DNA of 64,000 nt from Paenochrobactrum glaciei (GCF_039522165.1 NZ_BAAADE010000010.1:10021-74020), one strand, 5' to 3'. Numbered from the stretch's first letter, positions 1-9,944 are shown. Program-made: numbers and translations. The notes: generated from the sequence alone by a model not told the origin.

Positions 1-283
1 CGCATTGCATCATTTGTTGTTTTAAGCTCCTAGCACTGCTTTGCGCATCTTGCGAGTTAAGAATTAGAAACTTGGCTCAAAGAACAGCAAAATTTAACGT
101 TTCTATCACGCAGCATTACAGTCCGTTGTAATTTATGGTTGAAATGGCCACTTTCATGCCATTCTTGAAACCCAACTCTATTGTGTAAATTTCGCAAAAG
201 TCCCATCTCATGGCAGGTGCAGCAAATTGTGAATGCAATAGCCACACATGCCAGCATGCCTGATGAATGGCCGGAGTTGAACT
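1..283. other. Intergenic region upstream of ndvA, no gene recognised
   Basis: I find no convincing gene here. The open frames on either strand have no recognisable protein similarity and no good ribosome site. The stretch probably holds the promoter and leader of the glucan exporter gene that follows, but I could not pick a clear -35/-10 pair. Confidence 0.5.
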
Positions 284-2083
284 GTGACATTATTAAAACT
301 TTATTGGCGCTCCATGACCTATTTGGCCGCTGAAAAGCGCGCCACAATTATCATGTGCATTGCCAGCACATTGGTAGCATTGGTGACATTGGCCGAACCG
401 ATTTTGTTCGGGCGGGTGATCGAAGCTATATCGGAACGCGCCAATGTCGTCACACAACTGGCCATGTGGGCAGCTCTTGGTATTTTCAATATTATCGCTG
501 TGGTTTTTGTTGCGCGCGGTGCAGACCGGCTCGCTCATCGCCGCCGCCTCAGCGTGCTGACGGAATCTTATGAGCGCATCATCACCATGCCGCTTGCATG
601 GCACCAGAAGCGCGGCACATCGCACGCCTTGCACACACTTATTCGTGCAACAGATTCACTTTTTACACTGTGGCTTGAGTTTTTACGCCAGCATTTAACT
701 ACTGTTGTTGCCCTCACCGCCCTTATTCCGCTTGCCATGCAAATGGATGTGCGCATGTCGCTTGTTCTTGTGGTACTGGGCGTTATTTATGTGATGATCG
801 GCCAATTGGTTATGCGCAAGACTAAAGATGGTCAGGCAGCCGTTGAAAAACATCACCATCGCGTCTTTGAACATGTCAGCGACACGATCAGCAATGTGTC
901 TGTGGTGCAGAGCTTTAATCGTATCACCACCGAAGCTGAAAACTTACGCAAATATGCGGCCGACTTACAAAAGGCGCAAAATCCGGTGTTGAACTGGTGG
1001 GCTTTGGCAAGCGGTCTCAACCGCATGGCCTCCACTATTTCAATGGTGATTGTGCTGTTGCTTGGTGCTTATTTTGTCTCCAAAGGCCAGCTGAGTGTTG
1101 GTGAAGTCATTGCCTTTATCGGCTTTGCCCAACTGATGATTGGTCGTCTTGACCAGATCAGTGCCTTTATCAATCAGACTGTTTCAGCGCGCGCCAAGCT
1201 CGAAGAGTTTTTCGAGATGGAGGATGCAACTGCTGACCGTTATGAGCCGGAAGATGCACTGGAACTTAAAGATGTCACCGGCGAGATCATTTTTGACAAT
1301 GTCACTTACGAGTTCCCAAATTCCGGTCAGGGCGTTTACGATATTTCCTTTGCCGTGAAACCTGGTCAGACCGTTGCTATTGTCGGCCCGACAGGTGCCG
1401 GTAAAACAACACTGATTAATCTGTTGCAACGTGTTCATGAACCTGCTGCCGGTCGTATCACCATTGATGGTCATGATACGCGACAGGTTAGCCGCAATTC
1501 TCTTCGTCATTCCATTGCAACCGTGTTTCAGGATGCCGGTCTCTTTAATCGTTCGATTGAAGAAAATATCCGTATCGGCTGTAAAGATGCTGATAATGAT
1601 GCCGTGCATGGCGCCTCTAAAGCAGCGGCTGCGCATGAGTTCATTTTGTCGAAAAGTGAAGGCTATGACACCAAAATTGGTGAGCGCGGCTCTAATCTTT
1701 CCGGTGGTGAGCGTCAGCGTCTGGCTATTGCCCGTGCAATCTTGAAAGATGCGCCGATTTTGGTGCTGGATGAAGCAACCTCTGCTTTGGACGTGGAAAC
1801 TGAAGCAAAAGTTAAAAAAGCCATTGATGATTTGAGCGAAGGTCGCACAACCTTCATCATCGCGCACCGTTTATCGACTGTACGCTCGGCAGATCACGTG
1901 CTGTTCCTTGATAAAGGTCATGTGGTGGAGCGCGGCAGCTTTGATGAACTGGCTGCGAAAAACGGCCGCTTTGCAGCACTGCTTCGTGCCGGTGGTCTGA
2001 TGGCATCCGATGATGAGGGCACAGAAAAAGATGCAGCCGGCAGCAATGTGATGCCCTTTCCCGTCAAGGAAGTATCTGCTTAA
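284..2083 (+). CDS. ndvA: Cyclic beta-1,2-glucan ABC exporter NdvA/ChvA/Cgt
   Basis: Inner-membrane ABC exporter, 599 aa, with the transmembrane domain fused to the ATPase domain. In Rhizobiales this family moves cyclic beta-1,2-glucan from the cytoplasm to the periplasm. The N-terminal half (about residues 15-310) has the exporter membrane helices. The ATPase half shows Walker A GPTGAGKTT near 368-376, signature LSGGERQR near 472, Walker B ILVLDEA near 492 and the H-loop IIAHR near 526. The start is GTG with a GGAG ribosome site 8 bases upstream; an ATG lies 11 codons further in. Its length matches the Brucella/Rhizobium proteins. It is monocistronic, closed by a terminator shared with the convergent gene. 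Function is inferred from family resemblance. Confidence 0.93.
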   Translation: MTLLKLYWRSMTYLAAEKRATIIMCIASTLVALVTLAEPILFGRVIEAISERANVVTQLAMWAALGIFNIIAVVFVARGADRLAHRRRLSVLTESYERIITMPLAWHQKRGTSHALHTLIRATDSLFTLWLEFLRQHLTTVVALTALIPLAMQMDVRMSLVLVVLGVIYVMIGQLVMRKTKDGQAAVEKHHHRVFEHVSDTISNVSVVQSFNRITTEAENLRKYAADLQKAQNPVLNWWALASGLNRMASTISMVIVLLLGAYFVSKGQLSVGEVIAFIGFAQLMIGRLDQISAFINQTVSARAKLEEFFEMEDATADRYEPEDALELKDVTGEIIFDNVTYEFPNSGQGVYDISFAVKPGQTVAIVGPTGAGKTTLINLLQRVHEPAAGRITIDGHDTRQVSRNSLRHSIATVFQDAGLFNRSIEENIRIGCKDADNDAVHGASKAAAAHEFILSKSEGYDTKIGERGSNLSGGERQRLAIARAILKDAPILVLDEATSALDVETEAKVKKAIDDLSEGRTTFIIAHRLSTVRSADHVLFLDKGHVVERGSFDELAAKNGRFAALLRAGGLMASDDEGTEKDAAGSNVMPFPVKEVSA

Positions 2084-2093
2084 AAACAGATAT

Positions 2094-2122
2094 AAAAAAG
2101 CCCCGATTTTCGGGGCTTTTTA
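2094..2122. terminator. Bidirectional rho-independent terminator
   Basis: GC stem AGCCCCGA/TCGGGGCT is flanked by an A-run on the left and a T-run on the right. It can end transcription from both ndvA and the convergent MBL operon. Confidence 0.9.
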
Positions 2123-2126
2123 GTGC

Positions 2127-2948
2127 TCATGATTTAATTAAAAACTCGATCTGCATGCCGTCATAGGCAGGCTCCACATGGTCGGGCACTTGGGCTGAGA
2201 CAGTTTCATAATCAAGCGGAATATGCATATGGGTCAAAATTGCCCGTTTTGGCTTGAGACGCTCAATCCACTCCAGTGCCTCTTCCAGTGAAAAATGGCT
2301 GGCATGGCGGCGATATTGCAGCGCATCAATAATCAGCAGATCCAGATTTTGGAGCTTTTCAGGGCTACCTTGAGGAAAAGCACTGACATCGGTGCAATAG
2401 GCCACATCACCGATACGGAAACCTAAGCTTTCAATATCGCCGTGGCGCTGTGACAATGGCTGAAAACTGATAGTGCCACCTGCCCCGCTAATGCTGAAAG
2501 TTGTTTCATTATCAATTTCATTGGCTTTCAAAATCGGCGGATAATTGGAGCCTTTGGGCGTCACAAAGCAATAGCCGAAGCTTTCATCAAGCCGCGCCTG
2601 CGTGGCGGCAGTCGCATAAATATCCATCAATGCCTGATTGTCGGTCACATAGGTGCGCAGGTCATCAATGCCGTGGATATGGTCTGCATGGGCATGGGTA
2701 TAAAGCACGGCATCAAGTTTGGTAACTTTCGCATCAATCATTTGTGCGCGAAAATCCGGCCCTGTGTCGATCACCACCACCGTCTTGTCGCCTGACGGAC
2801 TGATACGCTCAACCAGCAGCGACGCACGTCTGCGGTTGTTTTTCGGATTTAGCGGATCACATGCGCCCCAATCGCCGTTGATGCGCGGCACGCCAGGTGA
2901 TGAGCCGCAGCCCAAAATGGTCAAGCGCAGAGTTGATGCGTCGCTCAT
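2127..2948 (-). CDS. MBL-fold metallohydrolase, PhnP-like phosphodiesterase family
   Basis: 273-aa cytoplasmic metallo-beta-lactamase-fold hydrolase. The metal-binding signature HAHADH is at residues 85-90, and a C-terminal THMHIPLDY supplies a further histidine pair. The N-terminus (LGCGSSPGVPRI) is typical of the PhnP/phosphoribosyl cyclic phosphodiesterase-like subgroup. The true substrate is not known. It is the last gene of the minus-strand run that begins with rlpA, directly downstream of tatD, and this order is common in Rhizobiales. It has no phn neighbours, so a role in phosphonate use is not supported. Confidence 0.88.
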   Translation of the reverse strand: MSDASTLRLTILGCGSSPGVPRINGDWGACDPLNPKNNRRRASLLVERISPSGDKTVVVIDTGPDFRAQMIDAKVTKLDAVLYTHAHADHIHGIDDLRTYVTDNQALMDIYATAATQARLDESFGYCFVTPKGSNYPPILKANEIDNETTFSISGAGGTISFQPLSQRHGDIESLGFRIGDVAYCTDVSAFPQGSPEKLQNLDLLIIDALQYRRHASHFSLEEALEWIERLKPKRAILTHMHIPLDYETVSAQVPDHVEPAYDGMQIEFLIKS

Positions 2949-2996
2949 AGAGCCTCCTCTTAGATTTTAATCTAAAGGCATTGGCTTAGCCGCCCT

Positions 2997-3824
2997 TCAG
3001 ATTGAAGGACGGGGCATTTTGGAAAACAGACGGAAGACATTGTCACTGGTGATTTTGGCAATTTCTTCAGACGAAACACCAATCACATCAGCCAGCACAT
3101 CTGCCGTATGTTTGACAAAGGACGGCTCATTGCGTTTGCCGCGATGCGGCATTGGCGCCAGATAAGGCGCATCCGTTTCCACCAGCAAACGATCATGCGG
3201 CACAATCTTTGCGGCTTCACGAATTTCAGCCGAATTCTTGAAGGTAATAATGCCGGAAAACGACACATAACCGCCAAGCTCTACACCTGTACGCGCCAGC
3301 TCGATGCCGGATGAAAAGCAATGAAGAATAAACGGAAATACGCCTTTGGCGGTTTCATCACGCAAAATCTGCGCCATATCATCATCGGCACTGCGCGCAT
3401 GGATGATCAGTGGCAATTGGGTGCGGCGTGATGCTTCAATATGGGTGAGCAGGCCTTGGCGTTGCGCTTCCGGCGTTGAATAATCATAATGATAATCTAA
3501 GCCGGCCTCGCCGATTGCCACGACTTTTGCATGCTGCGCCAGCTCAACAAGTTGATCGGCTGTCACATCAAGTTCTTCATGGGCATTGTTGGGATGGGTG
3601 CCGACAGAGCAATAAACTTCGTCATATTTTTCAGCCAGAGCCAAAATCTGATCGAACTTTTTAACCCGTGTTGAAATCGTCACCATACGGCGCACGCCAT
3701 TGTCGAAGGCGCGCTGCATGATAGCCTCGCGCTCTTCGTCAAAGTCGGCAAAATCCAAATGACAATGGCTGTCGACCAGCAAAGGCAACTGGATTTTACC
3801 TGTATTCATCTCATTGGCAGACAT
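2997..3824 (-). CDS. tatD: TatD family metal-dependent hydrolase/DNase
   Basis: 275-aa TatD-type TIM-barrel hydrolase. Family members are Mg-dependent 3'-5' exonucleases, and some were proposed to act in DNA repair. Visible motifs are DSHCHLDF near residues 18-25 (HxH metal ligands), AIGEAGLDYHY (metal-binding Glu), LIIHARSADDD and the C-terminal VETDAPYLAP. I use the ATG at 3824, just past the metG stop; an ATG five codons later is also possible. The open frame runs further upstream, but that part overlaps the metG coding end and adds sequence absent from the family. It lies between metG and the MBL hydrolase in one operon. Confidence 0.9.
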   Translation of the reverse strand: MSANEMNTGKIQLPLLVDSHCHLDFADFDEEREAIMQRAFDNGVRRMVTISTRVKKFDQILALAEKYDEVYCSVGTHPNNAHEELDVTADQLVELAQHAKVVAIGEAGLDYHYDYSTPEAQRQGLLTHIEASRRTQLPLIIHARSADDDMAQILRDETAKGVFPFILHCFSSGIELARTGVELGGYVSFSGIITFKNSAEIREAAKIVPHDRLLVETDAPYLAPMPHRGKRNEPSFVKHTADVLADVIGVSSEEIAKITSDNVFRLFSKMPRPSI

Positions 3825-3831
3825 CAGACAA

Positions 3832-5379
3832 TCACAATCCGTCTTCTGTTTCCACATAGCGCGGGAAAATCGGCTGAGGAGCAGGCAATGGCGCACCGCT
3901 GACCAGTGGATGGGCAGCAATATCAGCAAAACTACGCTGATCTTCTTGAATTGCCAGCACATCCAGCAGCTTGGCAGAGGACGCAGGAATGAAGGCCTGT
4001 GTCATAATACCAACGCGGCGCAGAATTTCAGCCGTTACATAAAGAACGGTTTCCATGCGAGCCGGATCGGTTTTGCGCAGCGCCCAAGGTTCCTGACCTG
4101 CAAAATAACGGTTGGCTTCAGCAACAACGCCGAAGATTGCCGCCAATGCATGGTGGATACCTTCCTGCATCATCTGCTTGCGCGCAGTTGCAAGCGCTGC
4201 ATCAGCCATATCAAGAATGGCTTTATCATCAGCGCTGAATGCACCGGCAGTCGGCACCTTGGCTTCACAGTTCTTGGCAATCATCGACAATGAGCGCTGT
4301 GCCAGATTGCCCAGATCATTGGCCAAATCCGCATTGGTGCGATTGACGATTGCTTCATGGCTATAGCTGCCATCCTGACCGAAAGGCACTTCACGCAGCA
4401 AGAAATAGCGCAACTGGTCAAGGCCATAGCGCTCGACCAAGCCCTGCGGATCAATCACATTGCCGAGTGACTTCGACATTTTTTCACCGCGGTTAAACAA
4501 GAAACCATGGGCGAAAACGCGTTTCGGCAATTCGATACCGGCAGACATCAAGAATGCTGGCCAGTAAACCGCATGGAAGCGCAGGATATCTTTACCGATA
4601 ATATGAGCATTGGCTGGCCAGAAGCCTGCTTTATCAGTGGTCATATCCGGATAGCCAAGCGCTGTAATATAGTTGGTCAGCGCATCAACCCATACATACA
4701 TGACGTGTTTTTCATCGCCCGGAACAGGAATACCCCAGTCAAAGGTGGTGCGGGAAATGGACAGGTCTTTTAATCCCGATTTGACGAATGAAATCACTTC
4801 ATTCCGACGCTCGGACGGCATAATAAAATCTGGCTGGCTTTCATACAGCGCCAGCAATTTATCCTGATAAGAAGACAGTTTGAAGAAGTAGCTTTCTTCT
4901 TCCACCCACTCAACCGGTGTGCCCTGCGGGCCATAGCGGACATTGTCGGCGCGAACTTCGGTTTCTTCTTCGCCGTAATAGGCTTCATCACGAACCGAAT
5001 ACCAGCCGGCATAGCCGCCCTTGTAAATATCACCATTGGCCTGCATTGCCGACCAGATATGCTGACAGGCTTTATAATGGCGCTCTTCAGAGGTGCGGAT
5101 ATATTCGTCATGAGACGAATTCAGATAAACCGCCATTTTCTGAAATTCAGCCGTATTTCTGTCAGCCAGCTCGCGCGGGGTAATGCCCTCTTTGCGCGCG
5201 CTCTGAAACATCTTGATACCGTGCTCATCAGCGCCGGTCAGAAAGTGAACATCCTTACCGTCAAGGCGCTGAAAACGAGCTAATGCATCGGTAGCAATCA
5301 GTTCATAAGCATGACCGATATGCGGTTTACCATTAGGATACGCGATGGCAGTGGTGATATAATATTTTTCGCGGTTCAT
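3832..5379 (-). CDS. metG: Methionyl-tRNA synthetase
   Basis: 515-aa class I aminoacyl-tRNA synthetase that charges tRNA-Met. The HIGH motif is HIGH at residues 20-23 and KMSKS is exact at 300-304. There is no C-terminal tRNA-binding extension, so this is the short alphaproteobacterial form. It ends 7 bases before tatD and starts about 90 bases after holB, in the operon rlpA-dacF-tmk-holB-metG-tatD-MBL. The start ATG is supported by the conserved opening REKYYITTAIAYPNG. Confidence 0.97.
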   Translation of the reverse strand: MNREKYYITTAIAYPNGKPHIGHAYELIATDALARFQRLDGKDVHFLTGADEHGIKMFQSARKEGITPRELADRNTAEFQKMAVYLNSSHDEYIRTSEERHYKACQHIWSAMQANGDIYKGGYAGWYSVRDEAYYGEEETEVRADNVRYGPQGTPVEWVEEESYFFKLSSYQDKLLALYESQPDFIMPSERRNEVISFVKSGLKDLSISRTTFDWGIPVPGDEKHVMYVWVDALTNYITALGYPDMTTDKAGFWPANAHIIGKDILRFHAVYWPAFLMSAGIELPKRVFAHGFLFNRGEKMSKSLGNVIDPQGLVERYGLDQLRYFLLREVPFGQDGSYSHEAIVNRTNADLANDLGNLAQRSLSMIAKNCEAKVPTAGAFSADDKAILDMADAALATARKQMMQEGIHHALAAIFGVVAEANRYFAGQEPWALRKTDPARMETVLYVTAEILRRVGIMTQAFIPASSAKLLDVLAIQEDQRSFADIAAHPLVSGAPLPAPQPIFPRYVETEDGL

Positions 5380-5470
5380 AACTTCACATTACTTCGTTTC
5401 AAATCTTGTTAAATGTGACATATCCTATGTCAAAGGCTCTGTCACTTAATCTTATAAGTGCGGACTAAAA

Positions 5471-6553
5471 TCACATCGCACCCATAAGATCGCCATGCGT
5501 GGCGAGGTGTGTTTTTTGTAAAACAAGCATGACCGCTTGTTTGCGGTCAAGATTATAGGTCATTGTTTCTGCTGCTTCATCAGAGATTTTATGCCAGAAA
5601 CGCGACCAGGCATCCGCTGCCCCAACAAAACCATCCTGAGCATATTTACAGGCCTTTGCAGCAATCAGATTGAGCATATGCTCCATGAATAAATGATACT
5701 GCACTTCCGCTTCACGACCGGTTAAAACCTGCGCCAGATTTTGTGCTTTCGGCACATCAAAAACGGGTGCGGCCAAAATAGCATCGGCCGTATCTGCAAT
5801 TTCAAGCCCACCATTGGCCGCCATCAGCAAGGCACGTCGCACGCTGCCTTCCGAACGCGCAAGCAGCGACTGCATATAATCAGCATTGCCTGTATCAAGT
5901 CCCACATGAGAGCCGATACGGCTTAATGTTTCACGCATGGAACCATTATCAAGCGGCTTAAAGCGCAAAGCCTGACAACGCGAACGGATTGTTGGCAGCA
6001 ATCGTCCGGCAGAATGCGAAATCAGAATGAACAAAGCCTTTGCCGGTGGCTCCTCCAGCGTTTTCAGCAAGGCATTGGCTGCGTTGCGGTTCATATCATC
6101 TGCCGGATCAATGATAACAATACGCCAGCCATCATCCGATGCGGTACGCGTTAGAAAATGCGTTACTTTGCGGATTTCATCAACCGTAATCACGGTGCGG
6201 AATTTGCTGGTTTTCTGATCAAATGGCCGGCTGATATGCAAAATAGCCGGATGCATTCCGCCCGCAATCTGGCGATAAAGCGGGGTGGTATAATCCGGTT
6301 TATTTAAGTGCAAAGGGGCGTGTGCCGCTTGCGGATATTGTAAAATATGCCCTGCCAACTGAAAGGCAAATGTAGCCTTACCAATCCCCTGCGGCCCTTC
6401 GAGCAACAGCGCATGATGCATGCGCCCGCTTTGATAGGCTTGCACCAGAAACTCGACATTGTCCTGATGACCGCTCAGAAAGTCATTAGCAGAGGGAGCC
6501 GGAATACCTTCAATTGTGTCATAGGTCGGCGGACTGACTATATCATTGATCAT
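5471..6553 (-). CDS. holB: DNA polymerase III subunit delta'
   Basis: 360-aa AAA+ clamp-loader subunit. It acts with the gamma/tau and delta subunits to load the beta sliding clamp. Walker A reads GPQGIGKA at residues 53-60. Delta' subunits are usually poor ATPases, and the unusual Ala after the Lys fits that. A sensor-like TLEEPPAKALFILISHS segment follows. The four zinc cysteines of the gamma family are not seen. The start overlaps the end of tmk by 11 bases, which suggests coupled translation. Confidence 0.92.
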   Translation of the reverse strand: MINDIVSPPTYDTIEGIPAPSANDFLSGHQDNVEFLVQAYQSGRMHHALLLEGPQGIGKATFAFQLAGHILQYPQAAHAPLHLNKPDYTTPLYRQIAGGMHPAILHISRPFDQKTSKFRTVITVDEIRKVTHFLTRTASDDGWRIVIIDPADDMNRNAANALLKTLEEPPAKALFILISHSAGRLLPTIRSRCQALRFKPLDNGSMRETLSRIGSHVGLDTGNADYMQSLLARSEGSVRRALLMAANGGLEIADTADAILAAPVFDVPKAQNLAQVLTGREAEVQYHLFMEHMLNLIAAKACKYAQDGFVGAADAWSRFWHKISDEAAETMTYNLDRKQAVMLVLQKTHLATHGDLMGAM

Positions 6554-7205
6554 CTGCCGCCCTCTTGAAATCTTTTGTTTTCAGCAAAGCTGCGACCTGA
6601 GCAATAATATCCTGACTGATAGATTCCAAAGGCCTGTCGGCATCAATCACTTTGCAGCGTTCAGGCTCATTGGCAGCAATCGCAAGAAAAGCCTGTCGGC
6701 GCGCTTCTTGTGTAAAAATCTGTTCTTTTTCAAAACGATCCGCTGTTTCGTTACCACGGCGCTTTACCGCGCGTGCCATACCTTTTTCGGCGGGAATATC
6801 CAGAATAAAGGTCACATCCGGTTTGACACCATCAATAGAAACACGCTCCAAATTTGCCATAAAACCGGCATCCAGATTACCGGTTACCCCCTGATAGGCA
6901 CGGCTTGAATCGATAAAACGGTCGCATAAAACAATGCGCCCCTCATCCAAAGCCGGTCTGATCAGTTGTTCTATATGGTCATTGCGGGCAGCGGCAAAAA
7001 GCACAGCCTCCATGGCTGCGCCATATTTTTCGGCAGCACCGCTTAAAATTACATGGCGCACGGCCTCAGCACCGGAGGAGCCACCCGGCTCACGGGTAAT
7101 CAACGGATCAAAACCTGCATTTTTCAGGTAATCAGCCAGCAACGTAATTTGCGTTGATTTCCCAGCGCCCTCGCCGCCTTCGAATGTTATGAACAATCCG
7201 GCCAC
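6543..7205 (-). CDS. tmk: Thymidylate kinase
   Basis: 220-aa dTMP kinase that phosphorylates dTMP to dTDP for DNA synthesis. The P-loop EGGEGAGKST is at residues 9-18. The DR(F) substrate motif appears in LCDRFIDSSRAYQG, and the lid follows in RRGNETADRFE. Its length matches the family. It overlaps holB by 11 bases and follows the dacF-like gene by about 85 bases, an order conserved in Rhizobiales. Confidence 0.95.
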   Translation of the reverse strand: MAGLFITFEGGEGAGKSTQITLLADYLKNAGFDPLITREPGGSSGAEAVRHVILSGAAEKYGAAMEAVLFAAARNDHIEQLIRPALDEGRIVLCDRFIDSSRAYQGVTGNLDAGFMANLERVSIDGVKPDVTFILDIPAEKGMARAVKRRGNETADRFEKEQIFTQEARRQAFLAIAANEPERCKVIDADRPLESISQDIIAQVAALLKTKDFKRAADDQ

Positions 7206-7289
7206 CAGCTATGCGCTCCTTGCTAAAATCATTGACACTCATCACCGTCTTATGCGGCTTAGCTTGGAGACGCAAGCATAGATCAATAA

Positions 7290-8516
7290 TCAACGAAATT
7301 TACGTATCCAGCCCGTTGCGATTTCAACCAGTGCGCCGAGCGAACGCTCTTCCAAGTTACCAACTTCAATGGCTTGACTGGTATAAACAGGTAGCTCGCG
7401 CACAATCTGCTTATCTAATTTTATTTTTAAACTGCCCACTTGCTGATCGGCTTTAACGGGTGCATCCAGCGGTCCGCGATAGACAATTTCAGCCGAAAGC
7501 TGATCCTGTCCGTTATGTGGCAACAACAAATCCACATCGTCTTTGACAATAAGTGCCACTGCACTTTGTCTGCCATTAAACACCTGTGCCTGACCCACGA
7601 TTGCACCTTTGGAAAAAAGCCGCATATCATCAAAATTGCTCATGCCCCATTCAATGAGTTGGCGTGCATCTTCGGTACGATCTTTTTCGTTCTTTAGCCC
7701 CGCAAGGCTTAAAAACAGACGCCTGCCATTTTTCTCGGCAGACGTGACAAGTGCAAAACCACTTTCTTTGGTGCCGCCAACATTCATACCGTCAGCGCCG
7801 ATATCCAGATAAAGCAGCTCATTGCGGTTGCGCTGGAAGATTTTATTCCAAGTGAAATCAGTCTTGGCAAAATAAGGATAATATTCGGGATATTGATGAT
7901 AAATATGGCGTGCCAGCTTCGTGAGATCACCAACACTCACATGCTGACCATCGGCTGGCAGTCCGGTAGAATTGACAAAGAGCGAGTTTTCTAGCCCCAA
8001 GTGCTTAGCACGCTCGTTCATAAGCGTGACAAATTGCTTTTCGCTGCCCGTTAACCCTTCTGCCAAAATGATACAAGCATCATTGGCCATTTGCACAATC
8101 ATGCCCAGAATAAGATCTTCAATTGTCGGTGATGATTTGATTTTGGCAAACATGGTTGGCGTGCCCGATGGTGCACCCCCTGTACGCCATGCATATTCGC
8201 TCACCACATAGCTGTCATCTAATTTGATTTTTTGCTTTTGCAGTGCATCAAAAACCACTTCAGCCGTCATCAGCTTGGCCAGTGATGCAGGCGGAAATTG
8301 TTGTTCGCTATTGCGGGAAAAAAGTACTGTACCGGTTTCATCATCCAGCAGCAAAACCTGTGGTGCTTTTATTTGCAAATCAGCCGCTGCATAAGCGACC
8401 TGCCCTGCAAAAATGCTTATAACCAGCACTGATGTTTGCAGCATTGCTCGCGATATTTTGCGCAATGCTGATCTGCTTTGATTTTTGGTATTACCGGACA
8501 CGCACGACAAAGGCAT
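7290..8516 (-). CDS. DacF-type D-alanyl-D-alanine carboxypeptidase, active-site motifs altered
   Basis: 408-aa exported PBP5-like protein, normally a carboxypeptidase that trims the terminal D-Ala from peptidoglycan stems. I chose the ATG at 8516 because AGGAG lies 6 bases upstream; it overlaps the rlpA end by 26 bases. A hydrophobic export segment spans about residues 24-45. The nucleophile motif SLAK is intact at 78-81. The second motif, normally SxN, reads MAN at 143-145. The third, normally KTG, reads NVG at 245-247. A C-terminal beta domain of the PBP5_C type follows. Either this is a divergent Rhizobiales subfamily or its activity is altered or lost. It lies next to rlpA, another peptidoglycan enzyme. 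Confidence 0.88.
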   Translation of the reverse strand: MPLSCVSGNTKNQSRSALRKISRAMLQTSVLVISIFAGQVAYAAADLQIKAPQVLLLDDETGTVLFSRNSEQQFPPASLAKLMTAEVVFDALQKQKIKLDDSYVVSEYAWRTGGAPSGTPTMFAKIKSSPTIEDLILGMIVQMANDACIILAEGLTGSEKQFVTLMNERAKHLGLENSLFVNSTGLPADGQHVSVGDLTKLARHIYHQYPEYYPYFAKTDFTWNKIFQRNRNELLYLDIGADGMNVGGTKESGFALVTSAEKNGRRLFLSLAGLKNEKDRTEDARQLIEWGMSNFDDMRLFSKGAIVGQAQVFNGRQSAVALIVKDDVDLLLPHNGQDQLSAEIVYRGPLDAPVKADQQVGSLKIKLDKQIVRELPVYTSQAIEVGNLEERSLGALVEIATGWIRKFR

Positions 8517-9717
8517 CCTGCGCTCCTGCCTGCCAGGCCTGACGCAACAGAGCATCATTATTCCCGTTGGTGGCAATTGCAGTCAGTGTGAAAATTTCAC
8601 CCTGCTCTGTCGGAATGGTCACATGGCTGACCTTGCCATATTTATTCAGCCGATCAGCGATTTTGTCAGCCTGTTCTTTCGAGGAGAAAGAACCGAGATC
8701 GACATAATCAATGTCTGACGGGGCTGAAACATTCTGTTTGCGCCAAGAAGCCGAAATTGCATCGGCAGACAAGATGCTGCCATAGGTCCGTTGTTCTTTA
8801 AATGACGCAGCCGCAACACGGTCTGAAGCATAACCAGCCATACCTGCAAAACCGTTATGATCGGCCTTAGCAATGCCCAAACCAGTGGCCGGACGTGCCA
8901 TAGGCAATGGAATAGCGGCTGGCATCGGCATATCGCCCGATATATTACCCTGCATCGAGTCGGTTGCTGGCTCGCTGCTAAACGCGAATGGTGACTGACC
9001 TGTCGCAAAAGGACTATTATCAGGTCGCGCAGTTGGTGTCGGGCCGTTCATAGCCATCATGACACCAGTGGCTGGCTGCCCGATCGGGTCGGAGCCATTC
9101 TGAAAAGATGCCATCAGATATTGATCATCTTTACCATCAAGCGGTGCGCGGCCAACATATTCCACCTTCACACTGGCAGTGCCGTGATGAGTGTAATCAA
9201 GCATATCGGCCGCTTGTTTTGAAAGATCGATGATACGGTCATTGGAATAAGGACCACGATCATTCACACGCACTATCAGGGAGCTGCCGTTAGCAAGGTT
9301 GGTAACCTTGGCATAACTTGGCAGTGGCATGGTCGGATGCGCGGCAGTCAGGTGGTGCATATCATAAATTTCGCCGTTTGCAGTCAAACGACCATGAAAT
9401 GCATCACCATACCAAGAAGCTCGACCTGTCTTTTTATAATTCGGATCTTCTTTCGGCTTATACCACTTGCCGCGAACCTTATAAGGTTTGCCAACCTGAT
9501 CACGCCCGCCGCCACGCGGCAAAGGCTTGCCTTTTTGCGTAGTGACCCTCGGGCTTGCCTTCACGCCATACTGGCTTTCCGCAAAATATTCTTTTGAACG
9601 TGGCTTAGACTTTGTTTTTTGATCCGTTGCCGGTGCTGCACAGGCTGTCAGAACACCGCCGATAACCGCAATAATAACAAAACGGCCCGACAATTTTGTC
9701 AGGCGCTTTTCATTCAT
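8491..9717 (-). CDS. rlpA: Septal ring lytic transglycosylase RlpA, lipoprotein
   Basis: 408-aa outer-membrane lipoprotein. The signal peptide ends in lipobox LTAC with Cys26. A double-psi beta-barrel domain spans about residues 100-190 and has the conserved segments GRASWYGDAFHG and VNDRGPY, including the catalytic Asp. A long low-complexity Pro/Ala-rich linker follows. The last 70 or so residues form a SPOR domain that would bind denuded septal glycan. Family members cleave glycan strands lacking stem peptides. I use the ATG that gives a proper signal peptide; upstream in-frame ATGs exist. It is the first gene of the seven-gene operon. Confidence 0.9.
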   Translation of the reverse strand: MNEKRLTKLSGRFVIIAVIGGVLTACAAPATDQKTKSKPRSKEYFAESQYGVKASPRVTTQKGKPLPRGGGRDQVGKPYKVRGKWYKPKEDPNYKKTGRASWYGDAFHGRLTANGEIYDMHHLTAAHPTMPLPSYAKVTNLANGSSLIVRVNDRGPYSNDRIIDLSKQAADMLDYTHHGTASVKVEYVGRAPLDGKDDQYLMASFQNGSDPIGQPATGVMMAMNGPTPTARPDNSPFATGQSPFAFSSEPATDSMQGNISGDMPMPAAIPLPMARPATGLGIAKADHNGFAGMAGYASDRVAAASFKEQRTYGSILSADAISASWRKQNVSAPSDIDYVDLGSFSSKEQADKIADRLNKYGKVSHVTIPTEQGEIFTLTAIATNGNNDALLRQAWQAGAQDAFVVRVR

Positions 9718-9944
9718 TGTAGTTTTGTCGGCTTTGCACCAACTTGATTTATATCTCATAAATGCCGTTCGCTCGCTTAACAAAAAACACAGTTCCGTTT
9801 AAAACTGCGTTCCACATACCCACAACAGATGGCAGTCAATTATTGACAGTTCATTAAAACTTGATCTGTTTCAGGAAGCAAGAGGGGTTATACAGGCCAA
9901 ACGGCCTGTCTTTGTGAATATGGTAAATAATTACCTGCCCCTTT

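Noticed and set aside
9891..9910. Terminator of the small HTH gene
   Set aside because: The ACAGGCC/GGCCTGT hairpin is perfect but has no T-run on either strand, so it is mentioned only as a hairpin.
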